From the NCBI GenBank assembly GCA_025360015.1, contig JANYCZ010000067.1, forward strand, positions 93,754 to 157,753: a DNA stretch of 64,000 nucleotides, written 5' to 3'. Below the pieces are notes generated by a model that was given only the letters and a program-made list of their open reading frames with translations, had not been told where the DNA came from and did not search any database. The stretch is from Verrucomicrobiota bacterium (GTDB lineage Bacteria > Verrucomicrobiota > Verrucomicrobiia > Verrucomicrobiales > Verrucomicrobiaceae). This document shows positions 24,137 to 33,995 of the stretch, piece by piece. A program made the translations under genes and the position numbers. How positions within the stretch are numbered: the first letter of the stretch is position 1; each line of letters begins with the position of its first letter.

Positions 24137-27100
24137 ATGGATGAACTCCTTTCTCTCCTTTTTCTGATCATCGGTGGCGCGGTACTCATCATGCCGATCA
24201 TCGCGTTTGTTTCCGCCACCAAGACGCGGCGTCGTGCCGAGGAGCTGGGCGCTGAAATCAGCGCGCTGCGTGGACGCGAAGCGCGGCTGGTGCAGCGCAT
24301 CGAAGCGCTGGAAGCTGGGAACAAGCCGGTGCCGCCGCAAGAGGCTCCTGCTGCTGTTATCACAGCGCCTGTGGCACAGCGCGAATTCGTCGCTGAGGCT
24401 GCGGCGGTTCCCGTGCCTGAGCCGGTCTTTGTCACGGTCCAAACGGGGCCGCCGCCGATTCCGGCATCCGAACCGGCGGCTGCCAAAACGCCTGTGCCAC
24501 CTCCTCCTGCGCGTCCTGCGGGGTTCGCCCCGCCTGTCGAATCGAGCCCGCGTCTGACCCCGGTTCCCAGCCTTTCTCTCGAACAATTCATGGGAGCGAA
24601 GCTTTTCGCGTGGGTGGGTGGGCTGGCCTTGTTTCTCGGCGTCATTTTCTTTGTGAAGCTGAGCATCGAACGGGGCTGGATTTCGCCCGAGTTGCGCACG
24701 GCGATTGGCTTTGTCATCGGCGTGGCGCTTGTGGGCGCGGGTGTGGTGATCCAGCGCCGCAAGCCGTACCGCACGCTGGCGCATACGCTGTGCGCCACCG
24801 GCATCGTGGTGCTCTATGGCGTGACGTTTGCCGCGCATGCGCTGTATCACATTCCGCCGTTCAACCATGCGCTGGTGACTTTTGGCCTGATGACACTCAT
24901 CACCACGGTGGCCTTCCTGCTGGCGGTGCGGATGGAGGCGCAGGTGGTGGCGGTGCTGGGCATGCTGGGCGGCTTTCTCACGCCGATCCTCTGCTCCACG
25001 GGGCAGGACAATCCGGGCGGGCTGTTCAGCTACATCGCGCTGCTGGACATGGGCGTGCTGGCCGTGGCCAAGCACAAACGCTGGCTCTATCTCACCGCGC
25101 TGGCGGCTGCTGGAACGATCTTCATGCAGGCGGGGTGGATGGTGAAATTCTTCCACTCGTCACTCTATGCCATGGGCTCGGCCACATGGATTCCGGTGGG
25201 TGTGTTTCTCGGCTTTGCCACGCTGTTCATGCTCGCGGCGTGGTGGTCGCGGCAGCGTGAAGATGAGGATGCCTTTCCTGCCGGGGCGGCGCTGGCACTG
25301 TGCGGCAGTGCGCTGTTTGCTGCCTTCGTTTTTCTCGACTACGGTGCCATCACGGAGCGGCCGGTTTTGTTGTACAGTTTTGTGCTGGGCATCAATGCCG
25401 TGGTGATGCTCATCGTGTGGCAGCAGCCGCGTGTGGCGGTGGCTCAGGGCGTCATCGCCACGCTGACGTTTCTGCATCTCTCGGTGTGGACCACGACGAA
25501 GCTCAATGCGGAACTGCTGCCCTATGCGCTGGGCATTTATCTTGGCTTTTGCCTGCTGCACACAGTCTTTGCCGTGCTGTGGCAGAGGCGCAGCCAGTCG
25601 GCGACGCTGTTCATGAGCTGGACGCCGGTGATCACGCTGGTGCTGCTGCTCATGCCGGTGCTGTGCCTGGATACGATCAGCCTCATGCTGTGGCCGGCGA
25701 TCCTGCTGGTGGATCTGCTCATCATTGGTCTGGCGGTTTTCACCGGTGCCTTGATTCCAGTGCTCGCCGCGCTAGCGCTCACGCTCGTCACGGCCGGGGT
25801 GTGGCTGTTTGGGCTGCCGGTGAACACTGCGGGCAGCCTGGGCCAGTTTCTCATCGTGCTCGGTGGATTCGCGGTGCTGTTTGGCATCGCTAGCAGCTTT
25901 ATTTCGCGCAAAATGCCGAAAGCGCCGTTTGCCGCGATGCTGCCGGTGAGCTCGGCGGTGCTGCCGTTTGCGCTGCTGATTCTCGCCACGCTGCATCTGC
26001 AGGTGGCGGATCCTTCGCCGGTCTTTGGTCTGGCGCTGCTGCTCACGGTGTTCCTGCTGGGTCTAGCGCGCATCGGCGGCATCACGGTGCTGGTGCCCAC
26101 GGCGCTGGGATGTGTGCTGGCGCTGGAGTGGGCGTGGCATGAGCAGAGTTTCAGTGTGGGGGATGCGGCCACGCCGCTGCTTTGGTATCTCGGCTTCTAT
26201 GTTCTCTTCACTGTCTTTCCGCTGGTGTACCAGAAGCTCTTTGCAACACGCCAACTGCCTTGGATCGCGTCTGCTGCGGCGGGTCTTGGCACGTTTGGCC
26301 TCGTTTATCGCCTTGTGGGACAGACGTGGCCGAATGAGATGATGGGCCTGCTGCCAGTGGCCTTTGCCATCGCGCCGCTGCTGTGCCTCGTCTTTGTGCT
26401 AAAGCAGCATGGCGCGGAGAATCCGGCGCGTCTCACGCAGCTTGCGTGGTTCGGGGGTGTGGCGCTGTTTTTCATCACGCTTATTTTTCCGATCCAGTTT
26501 GAGAAGCAGTGGATCACGCTGGGCTGGGCGCTGGAAGGTGCGGCGCTGTGCTGGCTCTTCCGCCGCGTGCCGCATCCGGGGCTGCGTGGCACGGGGACAG
26601 TGCTGTTGATCGCGTCCTTTGTACGGCTCGCTCTCAATCCGGCGGTGCTGGAATATCAAACGCGTGGGGAAACGGCGATCTTTAACTGGCAACTCTATGC
26701 CTACAGCCTTTCAGCGCTGGCACTGTTTGCCGCCGCGCGCTGGCTCAACCCGCCGAATGATTGCTGGAAGAAGGTCAACCTGCGCGGCTTGTTCTGCGCG
26801 CTGGGTGGCATCCTGCTTTTTCTGCTGCTGAACATTGAGATCGCGGATGCGTTCACACCTGCGGGGCAGCGCTCGATCACCTTTGATTTCGATGGGAATT
26901 TTGGCCGGGATATGACTTATACCATCGCGTGGGCTTTGTATGCGCTTGTCCTGCTGATCATCGGCATCTGGCAGCGCAATGCGCCGACGCGCTATGCGGG
27001 GATCGGCCTGCTGGCGGTGGCGCTGCTGAAGCTGTTTCTGCATGACCTGGCGAACATCGAAAGCATCTACCGCATCGGTGCGCTGATGGTGGTGGCGGTC

Positions 27101-27157
27101 ATTGCTTTGGCGGCTTCGTTTTTGTATCAACGTTTTCTCGGCGATGACGCAAAGTAA
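24137..27157 (+). CDS. Large DUF2339 multi-span membrane protein
   Basis: A protein of about 1,006 residues from the ATG at 24137 (MDELLSLLFLIIGGAVLIMP). One N-terminal span is followed by a coiled region (AEELGAEISALRGREARLVQ), a proline-rich linker and, from about residue 155, more than twenty closely packed hydrophobic spans starting at the DUF2339 hallmark GAKLFAWVGGLALFLGVIFF. The function is unknown. The family is usually encoded next to DUF3999, as here, so the two may form one envelope complex. Confidence 0.88.
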   Translation: MDELLSLLFLIIGGAVLIMPIIAFVSATKTRRRAEELGAEISALRGREARLVQRIEALEAGNKPVPPQEAPAAVITAPVAQREFVAEAAAVPVPEPVFVTVQTGPPPIPASEPAAAKTPVPPPPARPAGFAPPVESSPRLTPVPSLSLEQFMGAKLFAWVGGLALFLGVIFFVKLSIERGWISPELRTAIGFVIGVALVGAGVVIQRRKPYRTLAHTLCATGIVVLYGVTFAAHALYHIPPFNHALVTFGLMTLITTVAFLLAVRMEAQVVAVLGMLGGFLTPILCSTGQDNPGGLFSYIALLDMGVLAVAKHKRWLYLTALAAAGTIFMQAGWMVKFFHSSLYAMGSATWIPVGVFLGFATLFMLAAWWSRQREDEDAFPAGAALALCGSALFAAFVFLDYGAITERPVLLYSFVLGINAVVMLIVWQQPRVAVAQGVIATLTFLHLSVWTTTKLNAELLPYALGIYLGFCLLHTVFAVLWQRRSQSATLFMSWTPVITLVLLLMPVLCLDTISLMLWPAILLVDLLIIGLAVFTGALIPVLAALALTLVTAGVWLFGLPVNTAGSLGQFLIVLGGFAVLFGIASSFISRKMPKAPFAAMLPVSSAVLPFALLILATLHLQVADPSPVFGLALLLTVFLLGLARIGGITVLVPTALGCVLALEWAWHEQSFSVGDAATPLLWYLGFYVLFTVFPLVYQKLFATRQLPWIASAAAGLGTFGLVYRLVGQTWPNEMMGLLPVAFAIAPLLCLVFVLKQHGAENPARLTQLAWFGGVALFFITLIFPIQFEKQWITLGWALEGAALCWLFRRVPHPGLRGTGTVLLIASFVRLALNPAVLEYQTRGETAIFNWQLYAYSLSALALFAAARWLNPPNDCWKKVNLRGLFCALGGILLFLLLNIEIADAFTPAGQRSITFDFDGNFGRDMTYTIAWALYALVLLIIGIWQRNAPTRYAGIGLLAVALLKLFLHDLANIESIYRIGALMVVAVIALAASFLYQRFLGDDAK

Positions 27158-27233
27158 TTTGGAGCTTAAATTTTTGACACGACACGCCATGTGCCCAGAA
27201 CGAGCTGAAGCTCTTGAGTACTTTTTTCCAATC

Positions 27234-29180
27234 ATGAAACCGCATTCCCTGCTCCTCGCTCTGTGCCTGACTTCGTCCGCCAGCGCCGCTGACTTTGCCG
27301 CATGGACGCACCGGCAAACGGTGAACATCACGCAACCGGGTCTGACGCGCCTGGAACTCGAACCGACATTGCTGGATGCTTCGCGCACGGCGGACGGTGC
27401 GGCGTTTCATGATCTGCGTGTCATCAGCCCCAGTGGCGTGGAGACGCCCTACATCGTCGCCTTGCCACGCATCACGCGCCCTGAGAGGCTGGGCGCTGCT
27501 GAGTTCAAAACCACGCTCAATCCGGCCAGCACCGTGCTCGAGTTTCAGCCGCCTGCGGGGAATACGATCAGTGAAGTACTGCTGCAGACCAACGCCGGCA
27601 GCTTCATCAAGTCTGCCACGCTGGAAGCGAGCAGCGATGGCACGAACTGGCGGACGCTCGCCAGCAACGAGCTGCTCTGCCGCCAGAATGGTACGGAGCG
27701 TCTGCGCTTTACCTTCGCGGCTGCGCCATGGACGCATTTCCGCGTCACCATCGACGATGCACGTACGGCACCCATTGCGTTCACCGGCGCCCAGGTGAGG
27801 CGTGATCTGCCTGAGCTGCACACGGTGGCGCAACCTGTGACGATCCGTGCCCGCACGGAGACGACCGGCGAAACGCACCTCAAGCTTGATCTGGGCAGCG
27901 CGAACATCCTGCTGGGCCATGTGCGGCTGCACACGCCTGAACCTGTCTTTCAACGTGCCGCCACGCTGCTGAGTGCGCATGCCACGCTCTTCCGGCTCCA
28001 GCATGAAGGACGCAGTGCAGAGGACCTTGGCATTGAGGCGGATCAGCTTGTGACGACGCGTGAAGTCGAACTCGTCATTCAAAATGGTGACAGCCCGCCA
28101 CTGCGTATCGAGCGCATCGAAGCCACCCGGCATCCGGTGCCCGTGGTGTTTCAAGCCGATGCCGTCGGAGAATGGCAGCTTTACATCGGCAATGCGCAGT
28201 CTGCTGCGCCGCGCTACGACATCGCCGCGATCGGGGACAAGCTGCGGGATGCCTCCGCGCACTCTGCCACGGCCAGTGCTGTGGAGGCCAACACCGCCTT
28301 TCGCAAAACGGCCACCGCGCCCGAAGTGGGCGATGTCGGGCCGGAGATCGATGTTTCTCCATGGTCATTTCAACGGCCGGTGCAGTTCAAGGAGGCGGGG
28401 GTGATCGTGGTGGAGGTCATTCCTGAAGTGCTGGCGCGCACGGCCAATGATCTGCACGACATGCGCGTGGTGTGCGATGGGCATTAGATCCCGTTTCTTG
28501 CGATCAAGCCGGGGGTGGAGAGAGAGGTGGAGGTTGTCATCGCGGAGGTGCCAGATCCCAAAGCACCGACGTGGTCGAAGTGGGAGATTCAGATGCCGTT
28601 TGCCAATTTTCCTGCCAGCGAGCTGCTGCTCGATTCTCCCACGCCGCTGTTTGCGCGCACGCTGACCGTCTCCGAACAGCATGAGACGGAGAAGGGGCAT
28701 TTCGAACGGATCTTGAGCAACGCCAACTGGCAGCGCCGACCTGGCCAGCCCGTGAGCACCTTCCACCTTTCCCTTTATACCGCCCCACGCGCTGGCTCGA
28801 TCAATGTGGCCACGGACAATGGCGACAATCCGCGGCTGCAGATCACCTCCGCTCGCGTGGTGTATCCCGTGGTGCGGCTGCTGTTTCGGGTGCCGAACAC
28901 CACGCCCGTGCAGCTTTGCTACGGCAACCGTCACGCGCCGTACACGCGCTACGATCTCCAGCTTGTGAGGCCTGAATTTGAAAGCGCAACCAAAGTCGCG
29001 GGGACGCTGGGGGATGAAGAGAAGCTGCCAGGCTACGAGGCTGATTCGAAGGGGGCCTCCGGTATGGGCAGCCCGTGGCTGTGGGCTGCGCTGGCGCTGG
29101 TGGTGGGGGCGCTGCTATGGGTGGTGGCGAAGCTGCTGCCGGGGAAGGAAAAGCAAACCGACACATTTAGCGGCCACTAA
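27234..29180 (+). pseudogene. DUF3999 gene interrupted by a single in-frame amber codon
   Basis: From the ATG at 27234 a signal peptide (MKPHSLLLALCLTSSASA) leads a beta-rich protein with a discoidin-like segment. At 28485-28487 TAG follows VVCDGH, and the same frame continues as IPFLAIKPGVEREVEVV to 29180. It has a C-terminal span near the end (SPWLWAALALVVGALLWVVA) and no other fault. Restoring one codon gives about 648 residues, the normal DUF3999 architecture. A C-to-T change of CAG would explain the stop. The two halves could be a recent null, a readthrough product or a sequencing error. Confidence 0.8.
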
Positions 29181-29697
29181 GTGCAGGCCACAAGATCAAG
29201 CATGTACAAAACAAACTTGCAGTTTCGGGATGACGCTTCTCTACCAGCAGCCACAGCGCCATCGCTTCTTTGGCCCTTAAGCATGCCACTTTGGCATCTT
29301 CGCGTGTGATGCGTTTACTGACATTGTAATCGGCTTCATGACGATCTCTCTGAAGATCGCAAAAGATTTCCGCCAGCTCTTTTATCTCTACGCATGCTGG
29401 CACTCCGTGCCTCAACCACAGCGGCTTCAAAAGCTCGGATTGAGGAATAGTTTTGGTAAATTCTTTGCAAAGACTCTGCATTTTCCCATGAACGAAGGCC
29501 CGGGATGCGAGTTCACGAAGCTGACGCCTCCCGGCTCCAGAACCAAGCAAATGCTTACAGGTAGAGTCGATCAGAAAATGAAAAAGCGCATAGTAGGCAG
29601 TTGATACGGCACGCCGAAGACTGGCTTGCTTGGGTTTGCCCTTTTCCCGTGTGGCAAGCTGGGACGCCTGAACAATCAAGTCATGCGCGAGACTCAT
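29167..29697 (-). CDS. HEPN-domain protein, possible RNase toxin
   Basis: A 176-residue helical protein from the ATG at 29697 ([20 protein letters not shown]). It has the HEPN signature: a first helix QASLRRAVSTAYYALFHFLI and a late LQRDRHEADYNVSKRIT with the R...H-ADY motif used as the RNase active site in many HEPN toxins. The ATG overlaps the stop of the gene before it (ATGA), so the two are translated together. The last 14 bases overlap the end of DUF3999 tail to tail. The codon use is less GC-rich than its neighbours. Confidence 0.7.
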   Translation of the reverse strand: MSLAHDLIVQASQLATREKGKPKQASLRRAVSTAYYALFHFLIDSTCKHLLGSGAGRRQLRELASRAFVHGKMQSLCKEFTKTIPQSELLKPLWLRHGVPACVEIKELAEIFCDLQRDRHEADYNVSKRITREDAKVACLRAKEAMALWLLVEKRHPETASLFCTCLILWPALSGR

Positions 29698-29981
29698 AGT
29701 ACTGCCTGTAAATCTCTCCTGCGACACGCACGGGTATAAACAAATCTGCCAGCGGGATCATTCGAGGTGAGCTGCTGCCGCACCCATGAGAACAACTGAC
29801 GCAAATGAGACCAGTTCAACTCCGCTTCGGTAGTTCTGTCGGGAAAGACTAGAATGGCCTCAATCGCCGAATCACCAATATGGTCATGGATGTCACGCAC
29901 AACAACTTCACGAGGTACTGGCTTCAGCTTGGCCGCTTTGAAAGCTGCAGGTGTAAAATTTAGATCGGTCGCGGTGCTCAT
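29694..29981 (-). CDS. Small partner protein of the HEPN gene
   Basis: A 95-residue protein from the ATG at 29981 ([20 protein letters not shown]). The central segment [23 protein letters not shown] looks like a beta-alpha-beta unit and the C-terminus is helical and basic. It lacks the GSxARG motif of MNT nucleotidyltransferase antitoxins, the usual partner of HEPN toxins, so it may be a different antitoxin or a substrate adaptor. An upstream in-frame start at 30035 is possible. The family is not recognised. Confidence 0.55.
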   Translation of the reverse strand: MSTATDLNFTPAAFKAAKLKPVPREVVVRDIHDHIGDSAIEAILVFPDRTTEAELNWSHLRQLFSWVRQQLTSNDPAGRFVYTRACRRRDLQAVL

Positions 29982-30096
29982 GTTGTTCACTATGTCCAAA
30001 TTCGGCCTTTTCACAACTTGCGATTGGCGCGTCATCAGCTGTCCTGACTGCTTGCAACCCCGGCCCTCATGCGGACGTTATCTCATTACCCCAACC

Positions 30097-32277
30097 ATGA
30101 GTGATACGACCGGCCAGCCCCCCAAATTTACCAATGCCCTCGCCAAGGAGCGTTCGCCCTACCTGCTGCAGCATGCGCACAATCCGGTGAACTGGCTGCC
30201 CTGGGGCGAGGAGGCGTTCAAGAAGGCGAAGGCCGAGGACAAGCCGATCTTTCTCTCCTCCGGCTACTCGACCTGCCACTGGTGCCATGTGATGGAACGG
30301 GAGTCGTTTGAGAACGAGGAGACGGCGAAGCTGATCAACGAGAACTTCATTCCCATCAAGGTGGACCGCGAGGAGCGGCCGGATGTGGATCTGACGTACA
30401 TGACGTATGTGCAGGCGGCGAGCGGCCATGGTGGCTGGCCGATGAGCGTGTTTCTCACGCCGGAGCTGAAGCCGTTTTATGGCGGCACGTATTACCCGCC
30501 GGAGAATACGCCGGGACGCATCGGCTTTAAAAATCTGCTGAATGAACTGCACAAGGTGTGGAGGGAAGATCGCAAGGGTATCGACGAACGTGCGGCTCGA
30601 TCCGTGGAGAAGCTGCAGGACCATTTGGACAACGAGAATACGGCGCTGGATGAGATCAATCACGAGACGCTGGTGCAGAAGGCTTACGATGATCTCTCGG
30701 GCTCGTTTGATTACCATGAGGGCGGGTTTGGCAGTGCGCCGAAGTTCCCGCGTCCGACGACGCTGAACATGCTGATGCGGGTGCACCGCATCCTGGCGGA
30801 GCGGAAGGGGAATGACCGGGAGTCCGAGAGCAACTGGGCGATGGAGATGACAGTGAAAACGCTGCGCGGCATGGCGAATGGCGGCATGCGCGACCACATC
30901 GGCGGCGGGTTTCATCGCTACAGTGTGGATGGCTACTGGCACATCCCGCATTACGAAAAGATGCTGTACGATCAGGCTCAACTGCTCACTGCGTACACGG
31001 AAGCGTGGCAGCTCTCGCAGAATGTGCTGTTTGAAAACATCGTGCGCAGCACTGTGGCGTACGTGAAGCGCGATCTGCGGCAGAAGGATGGCGGCTTTTT
31101 CTCCGCTGAAGATGCGGACAGCTTGGCCAGTGCCGATGCGGAGCACAAAACGGAAGGGGCTTTCTATGTCTGGACAGCCACCGAGATCGACGAACTGCTG
31201 GGCAAGGAAAACGGCAGCATCTTCCGCTATGCTTACGGCGCACGCCGCGATGGGAATGCGCGGCCGGAAAGCGACCCGCATGGAGAGCTCAAGGGGCTGA
31301 ACACTTTGTACCGCGCTATCTCATTCAAGAAGACGGCTGAGTTCTTCAAGAAGACGCCGGAAGAGATCAAAGGCATTATTGACCACGGCACTGCCACACT
31401 GTTTGAAGCGCGGGCGAAACGCCCGCGCCCGCATCTGGATGACAAGGTCATTGCTGCGTGGAACGGGCTCATGATCTCCGGGCTTGCTCGTGCGGGGGCG
31501 GCGTTTGGGGATGCGGAGATGATCGGGCTTGCGGCGGGTGCGGCGCAGTTTTTGCATGACCAGCTTTGCACGACACCCGGCAAGGAGCTGCATCGCTCCT
31601 GGCGTGGAGGTGAGCGTGGGCCGAGGGCTTTTGCGATTGATTATGCCTGTCTGATTCATGGGCTAGTTGATCTATACCAGGCGTCGTTTGAGGTGAAGTG
31701 GTTGCAATGGGCCACCGCGCTGCAGACGGAGATGGATGCGTTGTTTCTCGATACGAAAAACGGCGGGTATTACAGCGTGCATACTGACATGCCGAACAGC
31801 GTGCTGCGCATCAAGGAGGACTATGACGGAGCGGAGCCTTCGCCGAATTCACTGGCTGCGCTCAACTTGGTGCGGCTGAGCGCGTTGCTGGCCAAAGACG
31901 AGTGGAAGAAGCAGGCGGAAAAGATTTTTGCGCTGTTTGGTTCGACGCTGCAAAGCAGTCCGTCGTCGGTGCCGGTGATGGCCATTGCGTTTGACATGCA
32001 TCACCGAGGCAAGCAGCAGATTGTGCTGGCGGGGGATGTGGGAAGTGCGGCGTTCAAGGCGCTCGCGGGGGATGTGCGGCGGCGGTTTCTGCCTACGGCG
32101 GTGCTCCTCTGCGCTGATGGGGGAGCTGGTCAGCAATGGCTGGCAACGCACAATGAGGTTCTCGCTGGGATGAAGCCGGTGAATGGGCAGGCTGCGGCGT
32201 ATGTGTGCCAGAACTTTACGTGTAAGGCACCGGTGACGACGGTGGAGGGGCTGGAGAGGGTGCTGGGGAGACAATAG
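30097..32277 (+). CDS. DUF255 thioredoxin-fold protein (YyaL/SPATA20-like)
   Basis: A 726-residue protein from the ATG at 30097. The N-terminal part (residues about 10-170) is a thioredoxin-like DUF255 domain with [13 protein letters not shown], the redox-type motif [21 protein letters not shown] and GGWPMSVFL. The rest is an alpha/alpha-barrel of the N-acylglucosamine-2-epimerase type ([26 protein letters not shown]). This fits the whole family length. The biochemical role is unsettled. It is followed three bases later by the TPR gene. Confidence 0.92.
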   Translation: MSDTTGQPPKFTNALAKERSPYLLQHAHNPVNWLPWGEEAFKKAKAEDKPIFLSSGYSTCHWCHVMERESFENEETAKLINENFIPIKVDREERPDVDLTYMTYVQAASGHGGWPMSVFLTPELKPFYGGTYYPPENTPGRIGFKNLLNELHKVWREDRKGIDERAARSVEKLQDHLDNENTALDEINHETLVQKAYDDLSGSFDYHEGGFGSAPKFPRPTTLNMLMRVHRILAERKGNDRESESNWAMEMTVKTLRGMANGGMRDHIGGGFHRYSVDGYWHIPHYEKMLYDQAQLLTAYTEAWQLSQNVLFENIVRSTVAYVKRDLRQKDGGFFSAEDADSLASADAEHKTEGAFYVWTATEIDELLGKENGSIFRYAYGARRDGNARPESDPHGELKGLNTLYRAISFKKTAEFFKKTPEEIKGIIDHGTATLFEARAKRPRPHLDDKVIAAWNGLMISGLARAGAAFGDAEMIGLAAGAAQFLHDQLCTTPGKELHRSWRGGERGPRAFAIDYACLIHGLVDLYQASFEVKWLQWATALQTEMDALFLDTKNGGYYSVHTDMPNSVLRIKEDYDGAEPSPNSLAALNLVRLSALLAKDEWKKQAEKIFALFGSTLQSSPSSVPVMAIAFDMHHRGKQQIVLAGDVGSAAFKALAGDVRRRFLPTAVLLCADGGAGQQWLATHNEVLAGMKPVNGQAAAYVCQNFTCKAPVTTVEGLERVLGRQ

Positions 32278-32280
32278 CGT

Positions 32281-33165
32281 ATGTTCCGGTTGTGCAGACA
32301 TAACCGTGCTATTCGCCAAGCGTATCAGTGCTACGACCAACTAGAATACGCACAAGCTGCTGGCCATTTTCGTCGTGCATGCAGGCTTCTTCCAAATTCA
32401 TGGGAGGCCCATTTTGGTCTTGGCGTAACAGCCAAATGGCTCTGTGATTGGGATGAATCCATTCAGGCATCCCGCCGCGCCGCGAAACTGCGGGAAGATT
32501 TTGAAGGTGCCTGGTGGAATATCGGCATAGCTGCAACAGCCCTTGGCTTCTGGAGAGAAGCCTGTGAAGCATGGAACAAAGCCGGAGTGAAACTCGAAGT
32601 TTCCGATGCCCCATTGGCAATGAAACTCGGCCGCGTTCCTGTCCGCTTAAAAAAAACCAACAACGAAGTGGTGTGGTGCGACCGCCTCGACCCTGCCAGA
32701 GCGAAAATCATAAGCGTTCCGACAGTAGACAGCCTGCATCGCTGCGGAGACTTCCTGCTAACTGACGGCGAACCCTCAGGCTCCCGGTGGAATGGAGAAC
32801 GTGACGTGCCTGTCTTCAATGAAATACATATTCTTCAGAAATCCAATCTGGGGCTATTTGCGGTGGAGGTTGAGCATGCATCAAACGCTGAAATCGATGG
32901 TCTGGTACAATTGTGTTCCGATGAGCTCAAGATTGAAGATTGGTCCACCATTCGCATATTATGCCGTCAATGTCGCGAAGGGAGGCCTCATGATCATCAT
33001 GATCAAAATCATCGATTATCATCAGAAACCCAGCCAACCAGACGGATTGCGTTTGCGGCTGATTCAGAAGAGAGCGTTCGGAAAACATTGGCTGCTTGGT
33101 CCACTCCAGATCGGGTTAAGATAAGCTCCGTTGAATGCTTGGTGCAGCCCCAAGTACCTCTATGA
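32281..33165 (+). CDS. TPR-repeat protein, unknown function
   Basis: A 294-residue protein. Residues 5-110 are three TPR-like helix pairs (AIRQAYQCYDQLEYAQAAGHF, WEAHFGLGVTAKWL, AWWNIGIAATAL). The rest is a conserved-looking domain with LGRVPVRLKKTNNEVVWCDRLD, ISVPTVDSLHRCGDFLL, PVFNEIHIL and a CRQC motif followed by a histidine-rich stretch that could bind metal. Proteins with this layout are often neighbours of polymorphic-toxin loci. The gene is less GC-rich than neighbouring DNA, which suggests recent acquisition, and begins three bases after the DUF255 gene. Confidence 0.65.
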   Translation: MFRLCRHNRAIRQAYQCYDQLEYAQAAGHFRRACRLLPNSWEAHFGLGVTAKWLCDWDESIQASRRAAKLREDFEGAWWNIGIAATALGFWREACEAWNKAGVKLEVSDAPLAMKLGRVPVRLKKTNNEVVWCDRLDPARAKIISVPTVDSLHRCGDFLLTDGEPSGSRWNGERDVPVFNEIHILQKSNLGLFAVEVEHASNAEIDGLVQLCSDELKIEDWSTIRILCRQCREGRPHDHHDQNHRLSSETQPTRRIAFAADSEESVRKTLAAWSTPDRVKISSVECLVQPQVPL

Positions 33166-33224
33166 GTTGCCACGCGCGGTATGAGCACTGGACATGTGAC
33201 AAAACTTTGTGATACTATTCAATC

Positions 33225-33476
33225 ATGAAAACCGCCACGATTCGCGACCTTCGTTATGACTTCGCCAAGCTCGAAGGCTGGCTGCGTTCGGGTGAGGAGA
33301 TTCAGATCACCAAGCACAACAAGCCGGTGGCGACGCTTCTCAAGGCGAAGTCGGTGACGAAGGACCCGCCGCCATTGCCGGATTTCCGAGCCCGGGCCAA
33401 GCGCATTTTCGGAGATCGCGTGTTCACTGCGGCTGAAGTGGAAGAAATGCGGGCTTTTGAAACGGGCGAGCCATGA
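33225..33476 (+). CDS. Phd/YefM-type antitoxin
   Basis: An 83-residue protein (MKTATIRDLRYDFAKLEGWL) with the Phd fold pattern RDLRYDF, GEEIQITKHNKPVATLL and a charged C-terminal toxin-binding tail (RAKRIFGDRVFTAAEVEEM). Its stop overlaps the start of the PIN gene by ATGA. It should bind its own promoter and neutralise the toxin. This pair is intact, unlike those at 16.5 and 18.5 kb. Confidence 0.85.
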   Translation: MKTATIRDLRYDFAKLEGWLRSGEEIQITKHNKPVATLLKAKSVTKDPPPLPDFRARAKRIFGDRVFTAAEVEEMRAFETGEP

Positions 33477-33925
33477 CCGTTTACCCGGACACCAGTTTCC
33501 TCTGCGCCGTTTATCGTGTGCAGGACAACTCTGAAGCTGCCTGGGCTTACCGTGAGAGCCTCAAGGAGCCTCTTTGTGTCTCGACTTTGCTGGCGTTTGA
33601 GTTTCGGCAGTCGATTCGACTGCAAGTCTGGCTTCACGGTCAGGAGAAAAAGAAGGGTTATAGCAAAGCTGAGGCGGATCAGATGCTCACGGATTGGGAG
33701 TCTGACATCGCCGCCGGGCATGTGGTCATTGTTTCGACTGACGCGGATGCGGTGCTGCGCATGGCGGAGCACCTGTCTGATACGCATACGGCACTCACGG
33801 GGAATCGTACGCTGGACATTCTCCATATCGCCACGGCGAAGCACCTTTCGGCGAAGAGCTTTCTCTCCTTTGATGAGCGGCAGAAGAAACTGGCGAAGGC
33901 TGCCGGGCTGAAGACGCCGCTTTAA
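33473..33925 (+). CDS. PIN-domain toxin (VapC family)
   Basis: A 150-residue protein (MTVYPDTSFLCAVYRVQDNS). PIN-type acidic residues are in place: an Asp in YPDTSFLC, a Glu in LLAFEFRQ, an Asp in TLDILHIATAKHL and a late Asp in LSFDERQKKL. These coordinate the metal for RNA cleavage. Length and single-domain layout are normal for VapC. Translationally coupled to the Phd antitoxin. Confidence 0.87.
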   Translation: MTVYPDTSFLCAVYRVQDNSEAAWAYRESLKEPLCVSTLLAFEFRQSIRLQVWLHGQEKKKGYSKAEADQMLTDWESDIAAGHVVIVSTDADAVLRMAEHLSDTHTALTGNRTLDILHIATAKHLSAKSFLSFDERQKKLAKAAGLKTPL

Positions 33926-33995
33926 TTTTGCGTTGGCGCGAATCTCATGAGCGCCCGTTTGCCATGGAGGGGCGTATCTGTACTCTCGCACCCCC

